Both the position numbers and the translations under genes were made by a program. This document shows positions 1-9,880 of a DNA stretch of 64,000 nucleotides, in pieces; within the stretch, counting starts at the first letter, position 1, and each line of letters starts with the position of its first letter. Origin of the DNA: Mesorhizobium sp. WSM4313 (GTDB lineage Bacteria; Pseudomonadota; Alphaproteobacteria; Rhizobiales; Rhizobiaceae); contig NZ_NSFT01000006.1 in NCBI RefSeq assembly GCF_002294725.1, forward strand, positions 186,001-250,000, read 5' to 3'. The notes under the pieces are model-generated. The model was not told the DNA's origin. It saw only the letters and a list, made by a program, of their open reading frames with translations, and searched no databases.

Positions 1-2098
1 CGAGGTTCTCGACGAACTCCGAAATGGACTGAATATCCGGTGGACGTTCAGCTACCTGGCGAAGGACCGCCTCAGCTTCTTCAGGTGTAGTCTCCAGAAC
101 CGTCACACCGACGTCGTGCATCACGCATTCAAGGCCCGCCGAAACCAATGTGAAGGCGAGAACGGCATTGGCTTCGGTGCCTCTCCAGGTCAGGACCTGC
201 GTATCCTTCACTGCCGGCAGGAATCTGGTCTGCCGCAGTCCGAACTCCGCATATGCCTCCCTCCCCTGGCGCAGGAAGTCGGCGGCGGTCGCATCGAGAT
301 AAGCGGGAATGTCGCCGCCTTCTAGGACCGCTCGCATCTCGGCCGAGAGCCTGTCGTGGACAGGTTCGCTCATCACGTTGTCGAACTGAGGAATCTTTCC
401 GGACCGATGCCGCTCGACCTCGAGCACCTTGCTTCGGTCGTCCACCGATGCGATACGCCAGCGCTGTCCGGCGAAGGCAATCACCACTCCGACGGCTACC
501 GGATTTGAGATCGGGATAGTCCCAAGAGTACGACCGCCGCAGACGATCCGCCACTCCTCGTCCGTCGAGAACACGGCGTAGAAGTCGCGGCCAGCCGTAA
601 GCCGCTCCCCGAATTCGCCGAGCATAACGGTACCATCGGGCGCCTGCTCCAGCAGCCGGTTGTCCGCCGAGGCCATTCCGCGCAGCAACTCGACATAGTC
701 GCCTTTTCCCAAAACAGAAAGCGGACCCGCCGAGCATATCGTCTCGAAAAGGCGATCAGCGCGCAGCCCCCCTTTCTGCGCGATCACAGAGAGTGTCTGG
801 TGAAGCGCGACGGTCGCGACTGCGTCGACGGCAGAAGGCGGCTCGACGAACTTCGCGACGAGCAGGCGCACAGAAGCAACTGCACGCACCGTCTCCAGCC
901 TCAGGTGATCTAGTGGGTCGGAATCCTGTCCGAGATTTCGCTCCCGCACATACATGCGAAGGATTGCAGGAACGCCGCGCCGCCGGCCACTGCGCCCCAG
1001 GCGTTGGCGGAGCGACGCGAGCGACCGCGGCGCCCCGACCTGGGCCACCGACTTGATCGATCCGATGTCGATGCCGAGCTCCAAAGTGGTCGTCGCGACC
1101 GCCGTCGTGGGCAGGTTGGCCTGCTTCAGCCTGTCTTCGAGCTCCTCGCGCAACTCCTTCGAGAGGCTGCCATGGTGAGGAAAGAACTCGTTCGGGACGC
1201 CGCCATTCTCGGATCGCGTCCGCAGCCTGTCCGCCAGGGCTTCCACGCGCCTGCGCGACCCGGCGAATACAAGGTTGTTCGCTCCGCGAAGCGTCGCGAA
1301 CATATGGTCGGCGATGAAGTCCAGCGCGACTGGCTTCTCCTCCGCCTCCAGTCCGTCGATCTCTTCGGCGTCCTCGCCATCCCCGTACGCCCGCACCTGG
1401 AGCCTTAGCTCGGGCGAGTCCGCCGAGGACTCCACGATCGAAACGGACGAAGGCGAAGCCGGGTTCAGCCAGCCGGCGGCAACGGACAGGTCGCCAATAG
1501 TGGCGGACAGCCCGATCCTCCTTGCTGGCGCGGGTGACAGCGCATCCAGCCGCCGCAGCAAGGTAGCCAGATGGAGGCCGCGCGGCCCGCTCAGAAAGGC
1601 ATGCAGTTCGTCGATTACGATGAAGTCCAATGCGCCCAGCATCCTCCTTGCATCGCCCGGACGACGCAGGAGCATCGCCTCAATGGATTCCGGAGTTATC
1701 AGCACGACACCGCGCGGGTCGCGTCTTGTACGCTGCTTGGCGGCTTGTGGCGCATCCCCGTGCCATCGAACGACGTCGATCTCCATCCGCTCGCAGAGGT
1801 CGTCCAGGCGGCGGAATTGGTCGTTGATCAGGGCCTTGAGCGGACCCACATAGAGGACCGACACGCCTGGCTCCGCCCGCGTCGCCACTTTCGTCAGAAT
1901 TGGCAAGAAGGCGGCTTCCGTTTTCCCAGCCGCCGTTGCGGCCGCGATCAGGACATCATTCCGGCCGCCCAGGATCGCGGTGATCGCCTTGTCCTGGACA
2001 TCGCGGAGTTCCTCCCACTTCTGCTCCCAGATCCAGCGCCGGATCGTTTCATGGAGCCTATCGAATCCGGAGGGAGCCTCAGAGCCTGACGGTGGCAA
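1..2098 (-). CDS. sngC: Lhr-like DEAD/DEAH-box helicase, SngC-like (3' end outside window)
   Basis: Partial gene: the frame stays open from the TTG at 2098 to base 1, so the C-terminus lies beyond the window. The translation shows a superfamily 2 helicase: Walker A ATAAGKT near residue 50, a DELH box (VIDELHAF), motif III GLSAT, and motif VI QRLGRSGRR, all in the first 400 residues. The wording of these motifs is that of Lhr-type large helicases. The TTG start lies inside the end of the upstream ATPase gene (about 20 bp overlap) and has GAGG just upstream; the next in-frame ATG is far downstream of the conserved N-terminus. It is the third gene of a TerB, ATPase, helicase operon, the composition of Shango. 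Its role would be ATP-driven unwinding or translocation on phage nucleic acid. The system name is by gene content and order only. Confidence 0.8.
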   Translation of the reverse strand, partial: MPPSGSEAPSGFDRLHETIRRWIWEQKWEELRDVQDKAITAILGGRNDVLIAAATAAGKTEAAFLPILTKVATRAEPGVSVLYVGPLKALINDQFRRLDDLCERMEIDVVRWHGDAPQAAKQRTRRDPRGVVLITPESIEAMLLRRPGDARRMLGALDFIVIDELHAFLSGPRGLHLATLLRRLDALSPAPARRIGLSATIGDLSVAAGWLNPASPSSVSIVESSADSPELRLQVRAYGDGEDAEEIDGLEAEEKPVALDFIADHMFATLRGANNLVFAGSRRRVEALADRLRTRSENGGVPNEFFPHHGSLSKELREELEDRLKQANLPTTAVATTTLELGIDIGSIKSVAQVGAPRSLASLRQRLGRSGRRRGVPAILRMYVRERNLGQDSDPLDHLRLETVRAVASVRLLVAKFVEPPSAVDAVATVALHQTLSVIAQKGGLRADRLFETICSAGPLSVLGKGDYVELLRGMASADNRLLEQAPDGTVMLGEFGERLTAGRDFYAVFSTDEEWRIVCGGRTLGTIPISNPVAVGVVIAFAGQRWRIASVDDRSKVLEVERHRSGKIPQFDNVMSEPVHDRLSAEMRAVLEGGDIPAYLDATAADFLRQGREAYAEFGLRQTRFLPAVKDTQVLTWRGTEANAVLAFTLVSAGLECVMHDVGVTVLETTPEEAEAVLRQVAERPPDIQSISEFVENL

Positions 2099-3398
2099 GA
2101 TCCTCGTCCCCGCCCTCGGTTTCGCCCTCGCTCTCGTCCGCCGAAGAGCTTTCGGCGTCAGGCGCGATATCGACGCGGCCCACTAGGCTCGCCCATTCGG
2201 TTCCAGGATTCTGCTCAAGGATTGCCAGAAACTGCACGAACGCCTTTATCGTGTTCCGCGGCGTCCTGAAGTAGGCATCGCCAACGTGCTTGTTGCAATG
2301 CTCCATGAACGCTGGAAGGGCTTCATCCGGAACAAGGTTCTTGGCGGGATCGCCGGAGGCAAACACTGCTCGAATATTTGAAAGAAGGATCAGAAGGTCC
2401 TCGGGCGTGAGGCTTTGGAGGCGCAGCACCGGACCCGAAAGATCGACCAGGCCGTTCGTCGCGAACGCATTCTCGGAAAGGCGGGATTGCAGGGCCGAGT
2501 AGCTGTACAGGCCGCGGCGAGTGTCCATGAGGAACTCCGGCGTGCCGCCCAACGCGAAACCGAAGCCGCCAAAGCTGCCCTGCAATATGTCGTTGAGCAT
2601 GCGCAGGATCTGCTCGAAGTTCTGGTTGCGAGCCTGGGCGCTCTGAAGCTTGTACAGGTTCACCATTTCGTCGAAGACGACGAACAGTCCGGCGTATCCT
2701 GCAAGCTTCACGAACGCTGCCAGCAGCTTGAGGGAATCATAGACGTTGTCGTCATCGATGATGTTGCGGACGCCAAGCGCCTGGCGCGCCTCCGTCTTCG
2801 TGGAGTATTCCCCGCGCAGCCAGCGGAGGGCGGAGGCCTTGAGAACCTCGTCGCCCTCCTCGCTTCCTTTCCAGTACGCCTTCAGGACCGTCGCGTAGTC
2901 ATAGCCGCCGACATGTTCCAGCATGTGCGCGAGACGCTGGTCGATGATGCGCTCGACAAGCTCGCCCGCTTGTGCCGCCTCCTGGACGCACTCCGTCACG
3001 AAGCGCTCGACCACGCTCGGCAGTGCGCCGCCATCGGGCCGGGTCCGCGTCGCCATGTTCCGGACGGCTTCGGCATAGAGTCCCCTCGCCTGGCCTGCCG
3101 TCGCATGAATCCTGCGGTCGGGCGCGAGATCGGCGTGGATCGTGACGCATTTGCGCTCGAGTGCAACCAGTCGCACGAGGTTCATGAAGAAGGTCTTGCC
3201 GGCGCCATATTCGCCGATCACGAAACGGATCGCCGCGCCACCGTCGCAAATGCGGTCGATATCGCGGACCAACGCTCCCACCTCGGCGGCGCGGCCGACC
3301 TGCACGTGGCGAAGCCCCGTCTTGGGGACGACCCCGGCTGCGAGCGCCTGCAGAATGGCGTCGCGATCGCGCGTCTTGATAGTCGTCACAGCCGTCAT
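2079..3398 (-). CDS. sngB: BREX-type P-loop ATPase (DUF2791-like), SngB-like
   Basis: A 439-residue ATPase. It has Walker A GEYGAGKT around residue 60, a Walker B segment LFVVFDEM, and the later GGTPEFL and RRGLYSYSAL stretches typical of the ATP-binding proteins that accompany BREX and related defence systems. The frame extends upstream, but the ATG at 3398 is chosen: it overlaps the TGA of the TerB gene as ATGA and is preceded by a GGTGGAAG ribosome site. The acidic C-terminal tail is low complexity. Overlaps on both sides indicate translational coupling with the TerB protein and the helicase. In Shango the equivalent ATPase is required for defence, but its exact substrate is not known to me. 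Assignment to the ATPase family is firm; the system name rests on neighbours. Confidence 0.82.
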   Translation of the reverse strand: MTAVTTIKTRDRDAILQALAAGVVPKTGLRHVQVGRAAEVGALVRDIDRICDGGAAIRFVIGEYGAGKTFFMNLVRLVALERKCVTIHADLAPDRRIHATAGQARGLYAEAVRNMATRTRPDGGALPSVVERFVTECVQEAAQAGELVERIIDQRLAHMLEHVGGYDYATVLKAYWKGSEEGDEVLKASALRWLRGEYSTKTEARQALGVRNIIDDDNVYDSLKLLAAFVKLAGYAGLFVVFDEMVNLYKLQSAQARNQNFEQILRMLNDILQGSFGGFGFALGGTPEFLMDTRRGLYSYSALQSRLSENAFATNGLVDLSGPVLRLQSLTPEDLLILLSNIRAVFASGDPAKNLVPDEALPAFMEHCNKHVGDAYFRTPRNTIKAFVQFLAILEQNPGTEWASLVGRVDIAPDAESSSADESEGETEGGDEDLATVRL

Positions 3399-5749
3399 GC
3401 TTCCACCCTTGTTTGCTTCAGCTTGTCCCTGAGATGCTCGGCGACTGAAATGCGTTCGTCGCCATCGACTACAGGTTCGTCGAACCTGTCGAAACCCCAT
3501 TCGTTTATCGTTTCGATCGCGCCGTCGGGCAACAGCCGAAGCTTCCGTGCCTCGTCTTCGAAGGCTTGCCGATCAAGTTCGCCGCTCTCGGCCAGAAGGC
3601 GCAGCAACGTGGCGTGAGGGCCATCGAGACCCGCGAACTTCCCTTCCGAAGCTACAGGTTCCCTGACCTGAGGCGGAGAGGCTGTCGGCTCCTCTTCGAT
3701 GAAGATGCCGGCGAGAAGTTCCGACACGGCCGAGGTCTCCGATTTGATCCGCTGCAGGCGACCATGATCTATCCTGACGCCGCCCGAGGAAGATGCAGGA
3801 GGCTGCGCGGTGATCGGAAGGCCGGTTGCGCGCGTCTCCCGAGCGACGGCGACGGGCTCGTCCAGCGCGACCGACCCGCGATGGAGGGCGGAATACAGAT
3901 CTTCCACCGGGTAGCCGAGAGCCTTGTACAGCCGCTCGAGGAACTTGACCTCGTCAGGAGCCGCGTGTCCATCCGCCATGACTGCCGACAAGGCCGCCCT
4001 GACGACGCTAGCGCGGGCATCCGCACCGATGCTGCCCAATTTCTTGATGGCGGATTGCTGCGCCGCCGGGTCCCTGAGAAGCGTGCTGGCGTACGCCATC
4101 AGCCTGCCGCGCTCGACGCCACCCACGCCGGGAAACGAACGGATGTCCGCCTTGATCGATTCGAATTCGCTGGGCTCGACCCTTCCGTCGGAAACGGCCG
4201 CCAGCGCCGCCACTTCTACCATCGCCCTGGCGGCAGCATAGGCGGGGGCCTCGCCGTCCACGGGGGCCCCTTCCTTCGCCTTGAACAGCAGGATGTAGCC
4301 GTCGGCTTCCAGGCCTCGCGAGCCGTACCTGCGGTCCGGCTCGAAGCCAACATCCAGCTTGTCCATCAAGGCGCCGATCTGGTTGCACACGCCAGCGCCG
4401 AGTTTTCCCTTGGGCGGGATTTCCATTTCCAGGGCTTGCGCCAGTCGCGTCACCTTGACCCCCGCGATCCTATGATCGCCAAAAAGATCGTCAACGCGCT
4501 TGAGCGCCGCGGCTCCGGTCCCAGAGCTGGACGTCAGGATCTCCTTGGGCAACAGGAAAGCGGCCTCGACGGTATCCTTGGCCTCAGGTTTCTTCCCAAG
4601 AAGACGGCTGTAAGCGGCCAGCTCGTCCGTACAGGCGTTGAGAAGGTCTCTCAGTCCATCGATCGGCGCGGAAAGGGCAGCGACGTCGGGAAGCGGTCCG
4701 AGCTCGCTATCCAACAGGTCCACCCTGCCCCCGAAGCCTCCGCTCGCCGCCCGGTATTCCACTTTGATCTTGGTCCTCGGCGAATTGACCTTCAGCCCGT
4801 CCGGATACCGCGACCCGAACCGCACGTGCCAGAGTTCGGCGAGTTTCTCGAAGCATCTGGATGCGGGCGTGCGTAGTTGCGTATCCGGAAGGGACAGTAC
4901 CCACAGAAGCGCGTCGGTGCTGTCGAAAGGAAGTTTGGAACCCAGCTTTCGTCCGAGATGCAGCCTTACGGACAGCGGCATCTCATAGCCGTCCCTCAGA
5001 TCCGGCGAGAGTGCCGGGCGGGAGATGTCCGGGTTCGCCATCAAATCCGCCACGTCCAGGAACTTCGAAGCGTAGCCCTTGAAGGAGTAGTTCTCGCCAT
5101 GGAGCGCAAGGAGGCGCCGGACCTCCGCGGCCATCGCCGACGCCTCGTTCCTGGCCTCGTCGACGAAGAGACGACGTTCGAGGCCGTAGAAAAATATGAA
5201 AACGTAGCCTATGCCGATCGAAGGATCGTTCCTGCCTCCTGCAAGCCACTCGAGATACGTCCGCCGCGCCGCCGGGGAGATCGACTGATATGATGGCCAG
5301 TAGGGCAACGTTTTGCCTTCGGGATCGCCTCGTACGGATCCGACCTGGCAAGTTGGATCAACCAGGCAGTTCTCCGCCCCGGATTTTCCGGCGAAGGACG
5401 CGCCGAGATAGAACATGCCCGAGTTGATTGAGACTCCCGCCACCCGAACATCTTCTCCAGAAGGTATCCATTTTGCCGGAGTTTTGGGCTGACGACCGCT
5501 ATCGCGTGCGAGCATGCTAGCCGTGACCGGGCGCCTTTCCCACTGGCTGCTTCCATCGGTGAAGCGCCTGTCCGGACGAGATCGCGAATCGTGCCAAGGC
5601 TGCTGCGGCGACACAGTCCGCTCGCTCGTCGGCGCAGACCCGTCCTGCACAGGTAGGCGTGAGCGCTGCGGTGTCTCTGCGAGACTCTGCTTGCGTCCCA
5701 GATAGATCAGCCACGCAACCAACGCCGCGCCGATCAGGAACCATTCCAT
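3395..5749 (-). CDS. sngA: TerB_N/TerB-domain membrane protein, SngA-like
   Basis: A 784-residue protein with one N-terminal membrane helix (residues 4-17) and then a low-complexity linker to about residue 95. The TerB_N region covers roughly 95-300, with YWPSY at 150 and IGYVFIFFYGLERR around 180-193. A TerB-like helical region follows at about 505-615, containing two acidic repeats (AAVSDGRVEPSE and SAVMADGHAAPDE), and then a TerB_C-type tail. The start has GGGGGGA upstream. It is first in the operon and its stop overlaps the ATPase start. TerB domains recur in tellurite-resistance and membrane-associated phage-defence systems, and here the anchor would place the complex at the inner membrane. 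This domain set plus the two following genes matches Shango. How far it diverges from characterised Shango proteins cannot be judged without alignment. Confidence 0.8.
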   Translation of the reverse strand: MEWFLIGAALVAWLIYLGRKQSLAETPQRSRLPVQDGSAPTSERTVSPQQPWHDSRSRPDRRFTDGSSQWERRPVTASMLARDSGRQPKTPAKWIPSGEDVRVAGVSINSGMFYLGASFAGKSGAENCLVDPTCQVGSVRGDPEGKTLPYWPSYQSISPAARRTYLEWLAGGRNDPSIGIGYVFIFFYGLERRLFVDEARNEASAMAAEVRRLLALHGENYSFKGYASKFLDVADLMANPDISRPALSPDLRDGYEMPLSVRLHLGRKLGSKLPFDSTDALLWVLSLPDTQLRTPASRCFEKLAELWHVRFGSRYPDGLKVNSPRTKIKVEYRAASGGFGGRVDLLDSELGPLPDVAALSAPIDGLRDLLNACTDELAAYSRLLGKKPEAKDTVEAAFLLPKEILTSSSGTGAAALKRVDDLFGDHRIAGVKVTRLAQALEMEIPPKGKLGAGVCNQIGALMDKLDVGFEPDRRYGSRGLEADGYILLFKAKEGAPVDGEAPAYAAARAMVEVAALAAVSDGRVEPSEFESIKADIRSFPGVGGVERGRLMAYASTLLRDPAAQQSAIKKLGSIGADARASVVRAALSAVMADGHAAPDEVKFLERLYKALGYPVEDLYSALHRGSVALDEPVAVARETRATGLPITAQPPASSSGGVRIDHGRLQRIKSETSAVSELLAGIFIEEEPTASPPQVREPVASEGKFAGLDGPHATLLRLLAESGELDRQAFEDEARKLRLLPDGAIETINEWGFDRFDEPVVDGDERISVAEHLRDKLKQTRVEA

Positions 5750-6051
5750 AGTCGTCCCCCCGGACCCTCAGGATATTCCGTTGACATCATGGCATGGTCT
5801 GCGGGTATCGGACAATCTTCGAACAAAGATTGCCGCCGATAGCAAACAACTTCGGTGACGAAGAGCACACTCCTGGTCATCGCCGCCAAAGAGAGCCGGA
5901 CAATAGGGCTGCGTGTTGACCATGCGAGTACCACGCACCCCATTATCTTGCGGCTTCCGGGTGCCGCTACGTGGCGAAAGTTTCTTCCGCTAGAGTTTAT
6001 TAACGACACGGAATGGAAATAGGCTCCGCAACAGCAATGGGGGACACGGTT
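5750..6051. promoter_or_regulatory. Divergent promoter region between the TerB operon and the TM0106 gene
   Basis: This roughly 300-base stretch separates two divergently oriented defence transcription units and is more AT-rich than the genes. It must contain both promoters. A minus-strand open frame over 5734-6105 has no family features and is treated as spurious. I could not identify an operator palindrome. Confidence 0.4.
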
Positions 6052-9000
6052 ATGCAGCTGGTTGCGGGCGAACTTCGGCTTAGCGCGAGTGACTTGGTAG
6101 GCCATCTAAGTTGCCATCATCTGAGTGTCCTTGACCGGGCAGTTGCGGAGGGACAGCTCGCAAAGCCCTCCCATTGGGACCCGCAGCTCGAGGTTCTGCG
6201 GGAGCGCGGCGCCGTCCACGAACGGAACTTCGTGCAGCATTTGATCGACAGCGGATTGGAAGCAGCACGGATCGACGGCGTCGACGTCTCTGACCCGGCC
6301 GTTGCGGCGACTCTCCGGTCGATGGCAGCGGGCACCGAGGTCATCGTCCAGGGAGCGCTGCGCTACGGTCGTTGGGGCGGTCGAGCCGACATCCTGCGGC
6401 GTGTGGAGAAGCCAAGCAACCTTGGCTCGTGGTCGTACGAGGTGCTCGACACCAAACTCGCACGGGAAACAAAAGCCGGAACGGTACTCCAGCTCTGCCT
6501 CTATTCCGACCTGTTAGAACGCGCGCAAGGCCTAGCGCCGGATCAAATGCATGTCGTGGCGCCTTGGTCCGATTTCGTGCCGCAGACGTTCCGCTTCGAC
6601 GACTACGCGGCCTACTATCGGCAAGCAAAGCGTCGGTTCGAGCAGTCGCTTGAGCAGGAAGATGCTCCAGCCACGTATCCCGACCCGACTCCTCACTGCG
6701 ACATTTGCCGCTGGCGCGACACTTGCGATGGCAAGAGGCGAGAGGACGATCACCCCTCCCTGATCGCCAGTGTCACGAAAGTGCAGATCAACGAGTTCGC
6801 GCAACACGGCGCCGCGACGATGGCCGGCATCGCATCGCTCCCCCTTCCCCTTTCCTGGCGTCCCGAACGTGGGTCGCTTGGCTCGTACCGCCGCGTTCGG
6901 GAACAGGCGCGCGTCCAGGTGGAGGCGCGGGAAACCGGAGAGCGCAAATTCGAGATGCTTGAGATCGAGCCAGGGTTCGGACTGGCGCGCCTTCCTGAAC
7001 CATCCGACGGCGATATCTTCCTGGATCTCGAAGGGGATCCGTTCGTGGGAGAGCACGGCCTCGAATATCTCTTCGGCTACCTGTCCAGCGACGGTCAGCG
7101 CCAAAACGTCTATCGCGGCGAATGGGCTTTAAGCCGATCCGAGGAACGGCAGGCTTTCGAGCGGTTCGTCGATTTCGTCATGGCGCGCTGGGAGGCGTAT
7201 CCGGACCTCCACATTTACCACTACGCGCCCTACGAGCCAGCAGCCCTCAAGCGTTTGATGGGAAGGTACGGCACGCGCGAGGACGAAATCGACCGCATGC
7301 TACGCGCGAAACTCTTCGTCGACCTCTATTCGGTGGTTCGCCATGCCGTTCGCGCCAGCGTCGAGAGCTACTCCATAAAACGCCTCGAACCTTTCTATGG
7401 CTTCATAAGGCAGGTGCCGCTCCCGGAGGCGAATAGCGCGCTCACAAACTTTCAGGCCAATCTCGAGCTCGGCGACGTCGCGTCCATCAGCGAGGAAACC
7501 CGCGCGACAGTGCGCGGCTACAATGAAGACGACTGCCTCTCGACGGCCGCCCTCCTCTCATGGCTCGAGGATCGGCGGGCAGAATTCATCGCCGCCGGCT
7601 CGGATGTCCCACGGCCTGGAGGCGGGGATGACGGTGCCCCGAACGAGAACGTCACTGCCTGGCTTGCGCGCATCGCTCCCGTTATCGAGCAGCTTCTGGA
7701 AGGCATCCCTGACGATCCTGCCGATCGCTCGGAAGAGCGGCAGGCGCGTTGGCTGCTTGCCAACCTGCTGGATTGGCACCGGCGCGAAGCCAAGGCGACC
7801 TGGTGGGAGCTCTTTCGCCTTGCAGCGGTGTCAGCCGAAGAGCTGCTCGACGAACGGGCGGGGCTGTCAGGGCTTGTGTTCGTCGGGGAAGTCGGCGGGA
7901 CGGCTCGTGCTCCCATTCACCGCTACAGCTACGCTCGGCAGGAGAGCTCCCTGCGCGGCGGTGAAGACCTTCGCAATTGCGGCGGCGAGAAGCTCGGATC
8001 AGTCGCAGCGATTTCGCTTGAGGAGCGGACGGTCGACATCAAGAAGCGTCAGGACAGCGCGACCCTGCACCCTGAAGCCGTTTTCGCCCACAAGGTAGTT
8101 GGCGCCGAGGTCATTGCGAAAGCGCTCCTACGCATTGGCGAGCACGTCGTGGCCAACGGGATCGAAGGCCCCGGCCCGTACAAGGCCGCCCGGGATCTTC
8201 TGTTGAGGCGGCCGCCTCCAGTCGGCGAGCATCCCATCAGGGAGGCAGGCGAGAGCACGCTGGATGCCGCGTCGCGGCTGGCGGGGCATCTCGCTGAAGG
8301 CGCCCTGCCCGTCCAGGGACCGCCGGGTGCCGGAAAGACGTTCACGGCGGCGCGGATGATCTGCGACCTCGTTCGGCAAGGCAAGACGGTCGGGATAACC
8401 GCAAACAGCCACAAGGTCATCCGGAACCTCATCGACAAGGTCATCGAGGAAGCGGATGGGCTCGGCGTCGATCTCCAGTGCTGTCACAAGGCCGACGAGG
8501 AAGAAGAAGAACACCATCGCCTGACCATCGCCCGGCGCAGCGAAGACCTCATCGCGGCGATTGGCCATGGCGTACACGTCGGAGGGGGAACGGCATGGCT
8601 CTGGTCTCTCCCTGACGCCTTTGAGGCGGTCGACGTGCTTTTCGTCGACGAGGCAGCCCAGATGGCCCTCCCGAACGTGCTCGCCGTCTCGCAGGCAGCG
8701 AAGACGATTGTCCTCGTGGGCGACCCGCAACAGCTCGACCAGCCGATTCAGGGCAGCCACCCTGACGGCTGTGACGTGTCAGCCCTCGACCACATCCTAG
8801 GCGGCGCCCAAACCATTCCGGCGGATCGCGGCCTGTTCCTCGACGAAACGTGGCGGCTACACCCCGACATCTGCAGGTTCACCTCCGAGCTCTTCTACGC
8901 GGGGGAACTCCATCCTCGCCAAGGACTGGAGCGCCAGTTCATCGGCGGCGACACGCGTGTTTCAGGCGCCGGCCTCCGGTGGTTGCCAGTCGAGCACGAC

Positions 9001-9450
9001 GGCAACCAGAGCAATTCGCCGGAAGAGGCCGAGGCCATCGCGGGTCTGGTGAACGAAGCTATCGCGGCGCGCGTCACCTGGACGGATCGCGACGGAAATC
9101 TCCGTCCTTTGACGCTGGACGACATTCTCGTCATTGCGCCGTTCAACGCGCAGGTTTTCGAAATCCAGAAGCGCCTGCCCGGGGCGAGGGTCGGGACCGT
9201 TGACAAATTCCAGGGGCAGGAAGCGCCGATCGCGATCTATTCCACGGCGACTTCAAGCCCCTCCGACGCACCGCGCGGCATGGAGTTCCTTTACAGTCTC
9301 AACCGCTTGAACGTGGCGACCTCCCGGGCGAAATGCGTATGCGTCCTGGTATCGTCTCCAATGCTGTTCCAGGCCGAGTGCCGAACGCCGCGCCAGATGC
9401 AGCTTGCAAACGCACTTTGCCGCTATTTGGAGCTCGCAACATCGCTCTAA
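6052..9450 (+). CDS. TM0106-family RecB-like nuclease / DEDD exonuclease / SF1 helicase
   Basis: A 1132-residue three-part enzyme. The RecB-like nuclease is N-terminal (about 1-270), with GGRADIL, VLDTK and LQLCLY as the PD-(D/E)XK motifs. One early Cys (LSCHH) plus CDICRWRDTC make a probable Fe-S cluster. A DEDD/RNase H-fold exonuclease follows at about 315-530, with DLEGD, a later VDLYS and NEDD. The SF1 (Upf1/Dna2-like) helicase is C-terminal, with Walker A GPPGAGKT near 757, DEAA near 864 and a TVDKFQGQE motif. Earlier ATGs exist at 6013 and 6037, but 6052 has GGGGGA at good spacing and gives the family's usual N-terminus with SASDL. It is transcribed away from the TerB operon. Two nuclease types and a helicase in one chain suggest degradation of foreign or damaged DNA; that role is inferred. 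Confidence 0.85.
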   Translation: MQLVAGELRLSASDLVGHLSCHHLSVLDRAVAEGQLAKPSHWDPQLEVLRERGAVHERNFVQHLIDSGLEAARIDGVDVSDPAVAATLRSMAAGTEVIVQGALRYGRWGGRADILRRVEKPSNLGSWSYEVLDTKLARETKAGTVLQLCLYSDLLERAQGLAPDQMHVVAPWSDFVPQTFRFDDYAAYYRQAKRRFEQSLEQEDAPATYPDPTPHCDICRWRDTCDGKRREDDHPSLIASVTKVQINEFAQHGAATMAGIASLPLPLSWRPERGSLGSYRRVREQARVQVEARETGERKFEMLEIEPGFGLARLPEPSDGDIFLDLEGDPFVGEHGLEYLFGYLSSDGQRQNVYRGEWALSRSEERQAFERFVDFVMARWEAYPDLHIYHYAPYEPAALKRLMGRYGTREDEIDRMLRAKLFVDLYSVVRHAVRASVESYSIKRLEPFYGFIRQVPLPEANSALTNFQANLELGDVASISEETRATVRGYNEDDCLSTAALLSWLEDRRAEFIAAGSDVPRPGGGDDGAPNENVTAWLARIAPVIEQLLEGIPDDPADRSEERQARWLLANLLDWHRREAKATWWELFRLAAVSAEELLDERAGLSGLVFVGEVGGTARAPIHRYSYARQESSLRGGEDLRNCGGEKLGSVAAISLEERTVDIKKRQDSATLHPEAVFAHKVVGAEVIAKALLRIGEHVVANGIEGPGPYKAARDLLLRRPPPVGEHPIREAGESTLDAASRLAGHLAEGALPVQGPPGAGKTFTAARMICDLVRQGKTVGITANSHKVIRNLIDKVIEEADGLGVDLQCCHKADEEEEEHHRLTIARRSEDLIAAIGHGVHVGGGTAWLWSLPDAFEAVDVLFVDEAAQMALPNVLAVSQAAKTIVLVGDPQQLDQPIQGSHPDGCDVSALDHILGGAQTIPADRGLFLDETWRLHPDICRFTSELFYAGELHPRQGLERQFIGGDTRVSGAGLRWLPVEHDGNQSNSPEEAEAIAGLVNEAIAARVTWTDRDGNLRPLTLDDILVIAPFNAQVFEIQKRLPGARVGTVDKFQGQEAPIAIYSTATSSPSDAPRGMEFLYSLNRLNVATSRAKCVCVLVSSPMLFQAECRTPRQMQLANALCRYLELATSL

Positions 9451-9710
9451 TCGGATACACATCCTCAGTGCGAAATGGCTATTTCGCCCTGAGCACCGTC
9501 ACGAGGCCGGCGCCGGGAAAGGGTCGGCATGGTTCGCTTTTCCGGACGAACACAGCGACATTACAATAGCCGGGAATGCACCCGTCACACAGCCGCTCGC
9601 GCAGAGCGGCTCGTCTGTCACCGGGGGGTGAACCACCGTGCTGGTGACAAAGGAGCCTTCCTATGCTGCTGTTTTCACAATTAGCTTATATGCGGCTACT
9701 AACTCGCGGG
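9451..9710. other. Intergenic stretch after the TM0106 gene
   Basis: About 260 bases between the convergent TM0106 gene and the ZorB-like remnant. It contains only short GC-rich inverted stretches and no convincing gene or clear terminator with a T-run. Confidence 0.4.
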
Positions 9711-9880
9711 TCAGTTGGCATGCTGTTCGCTGTCCATGGCCAGCTTCTTTTTGCTCTTGCGTACCCTGATCTCGATACGGCGTCTCGCCGGAGCATCACC
9801 AGACTGCGCCCCATCTGTTAGGCGATCGTCAGGAAGGATCAGCTGGCCTCCTGACATAGGAAGAATGTTGAGGTGATCGA
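9711..9880 (-). pseudogene. Orphaned C-terminal end of the ZorB-like OmpA domain
   Basis: Reading on the minus strand one frame away from the preceding ORF, the sequence continues as LDHLNILPMSGGQLILPD, then a loop and RRRIEIRVRKSKKK, ending at a TGA at 9711-9713. This is the expected C-terminus of an OmpA/MotB-like domain, where an RRIEIR-type strand normally closes the fold. Restoring one C in the CTTCCAGGG stretch near 9880 would join it to the upstream ORF. It is therefore the displaced end of the neighbouring gene rather than a separate gene. Confidence 0.65.

Noticed and set aside
2415..3617. Plus-strand 400-residue frame opposite the ATPase gene
   Set aside because: Shadow of a high-GC gene. 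The minus-strand frame has Walker motifs and coupled starts.
5734..6105. Minus-strand 123-residue frame across the divergent promoter
   Set aside because: No family features, overlaps two real gene starts and has no ribosome site.
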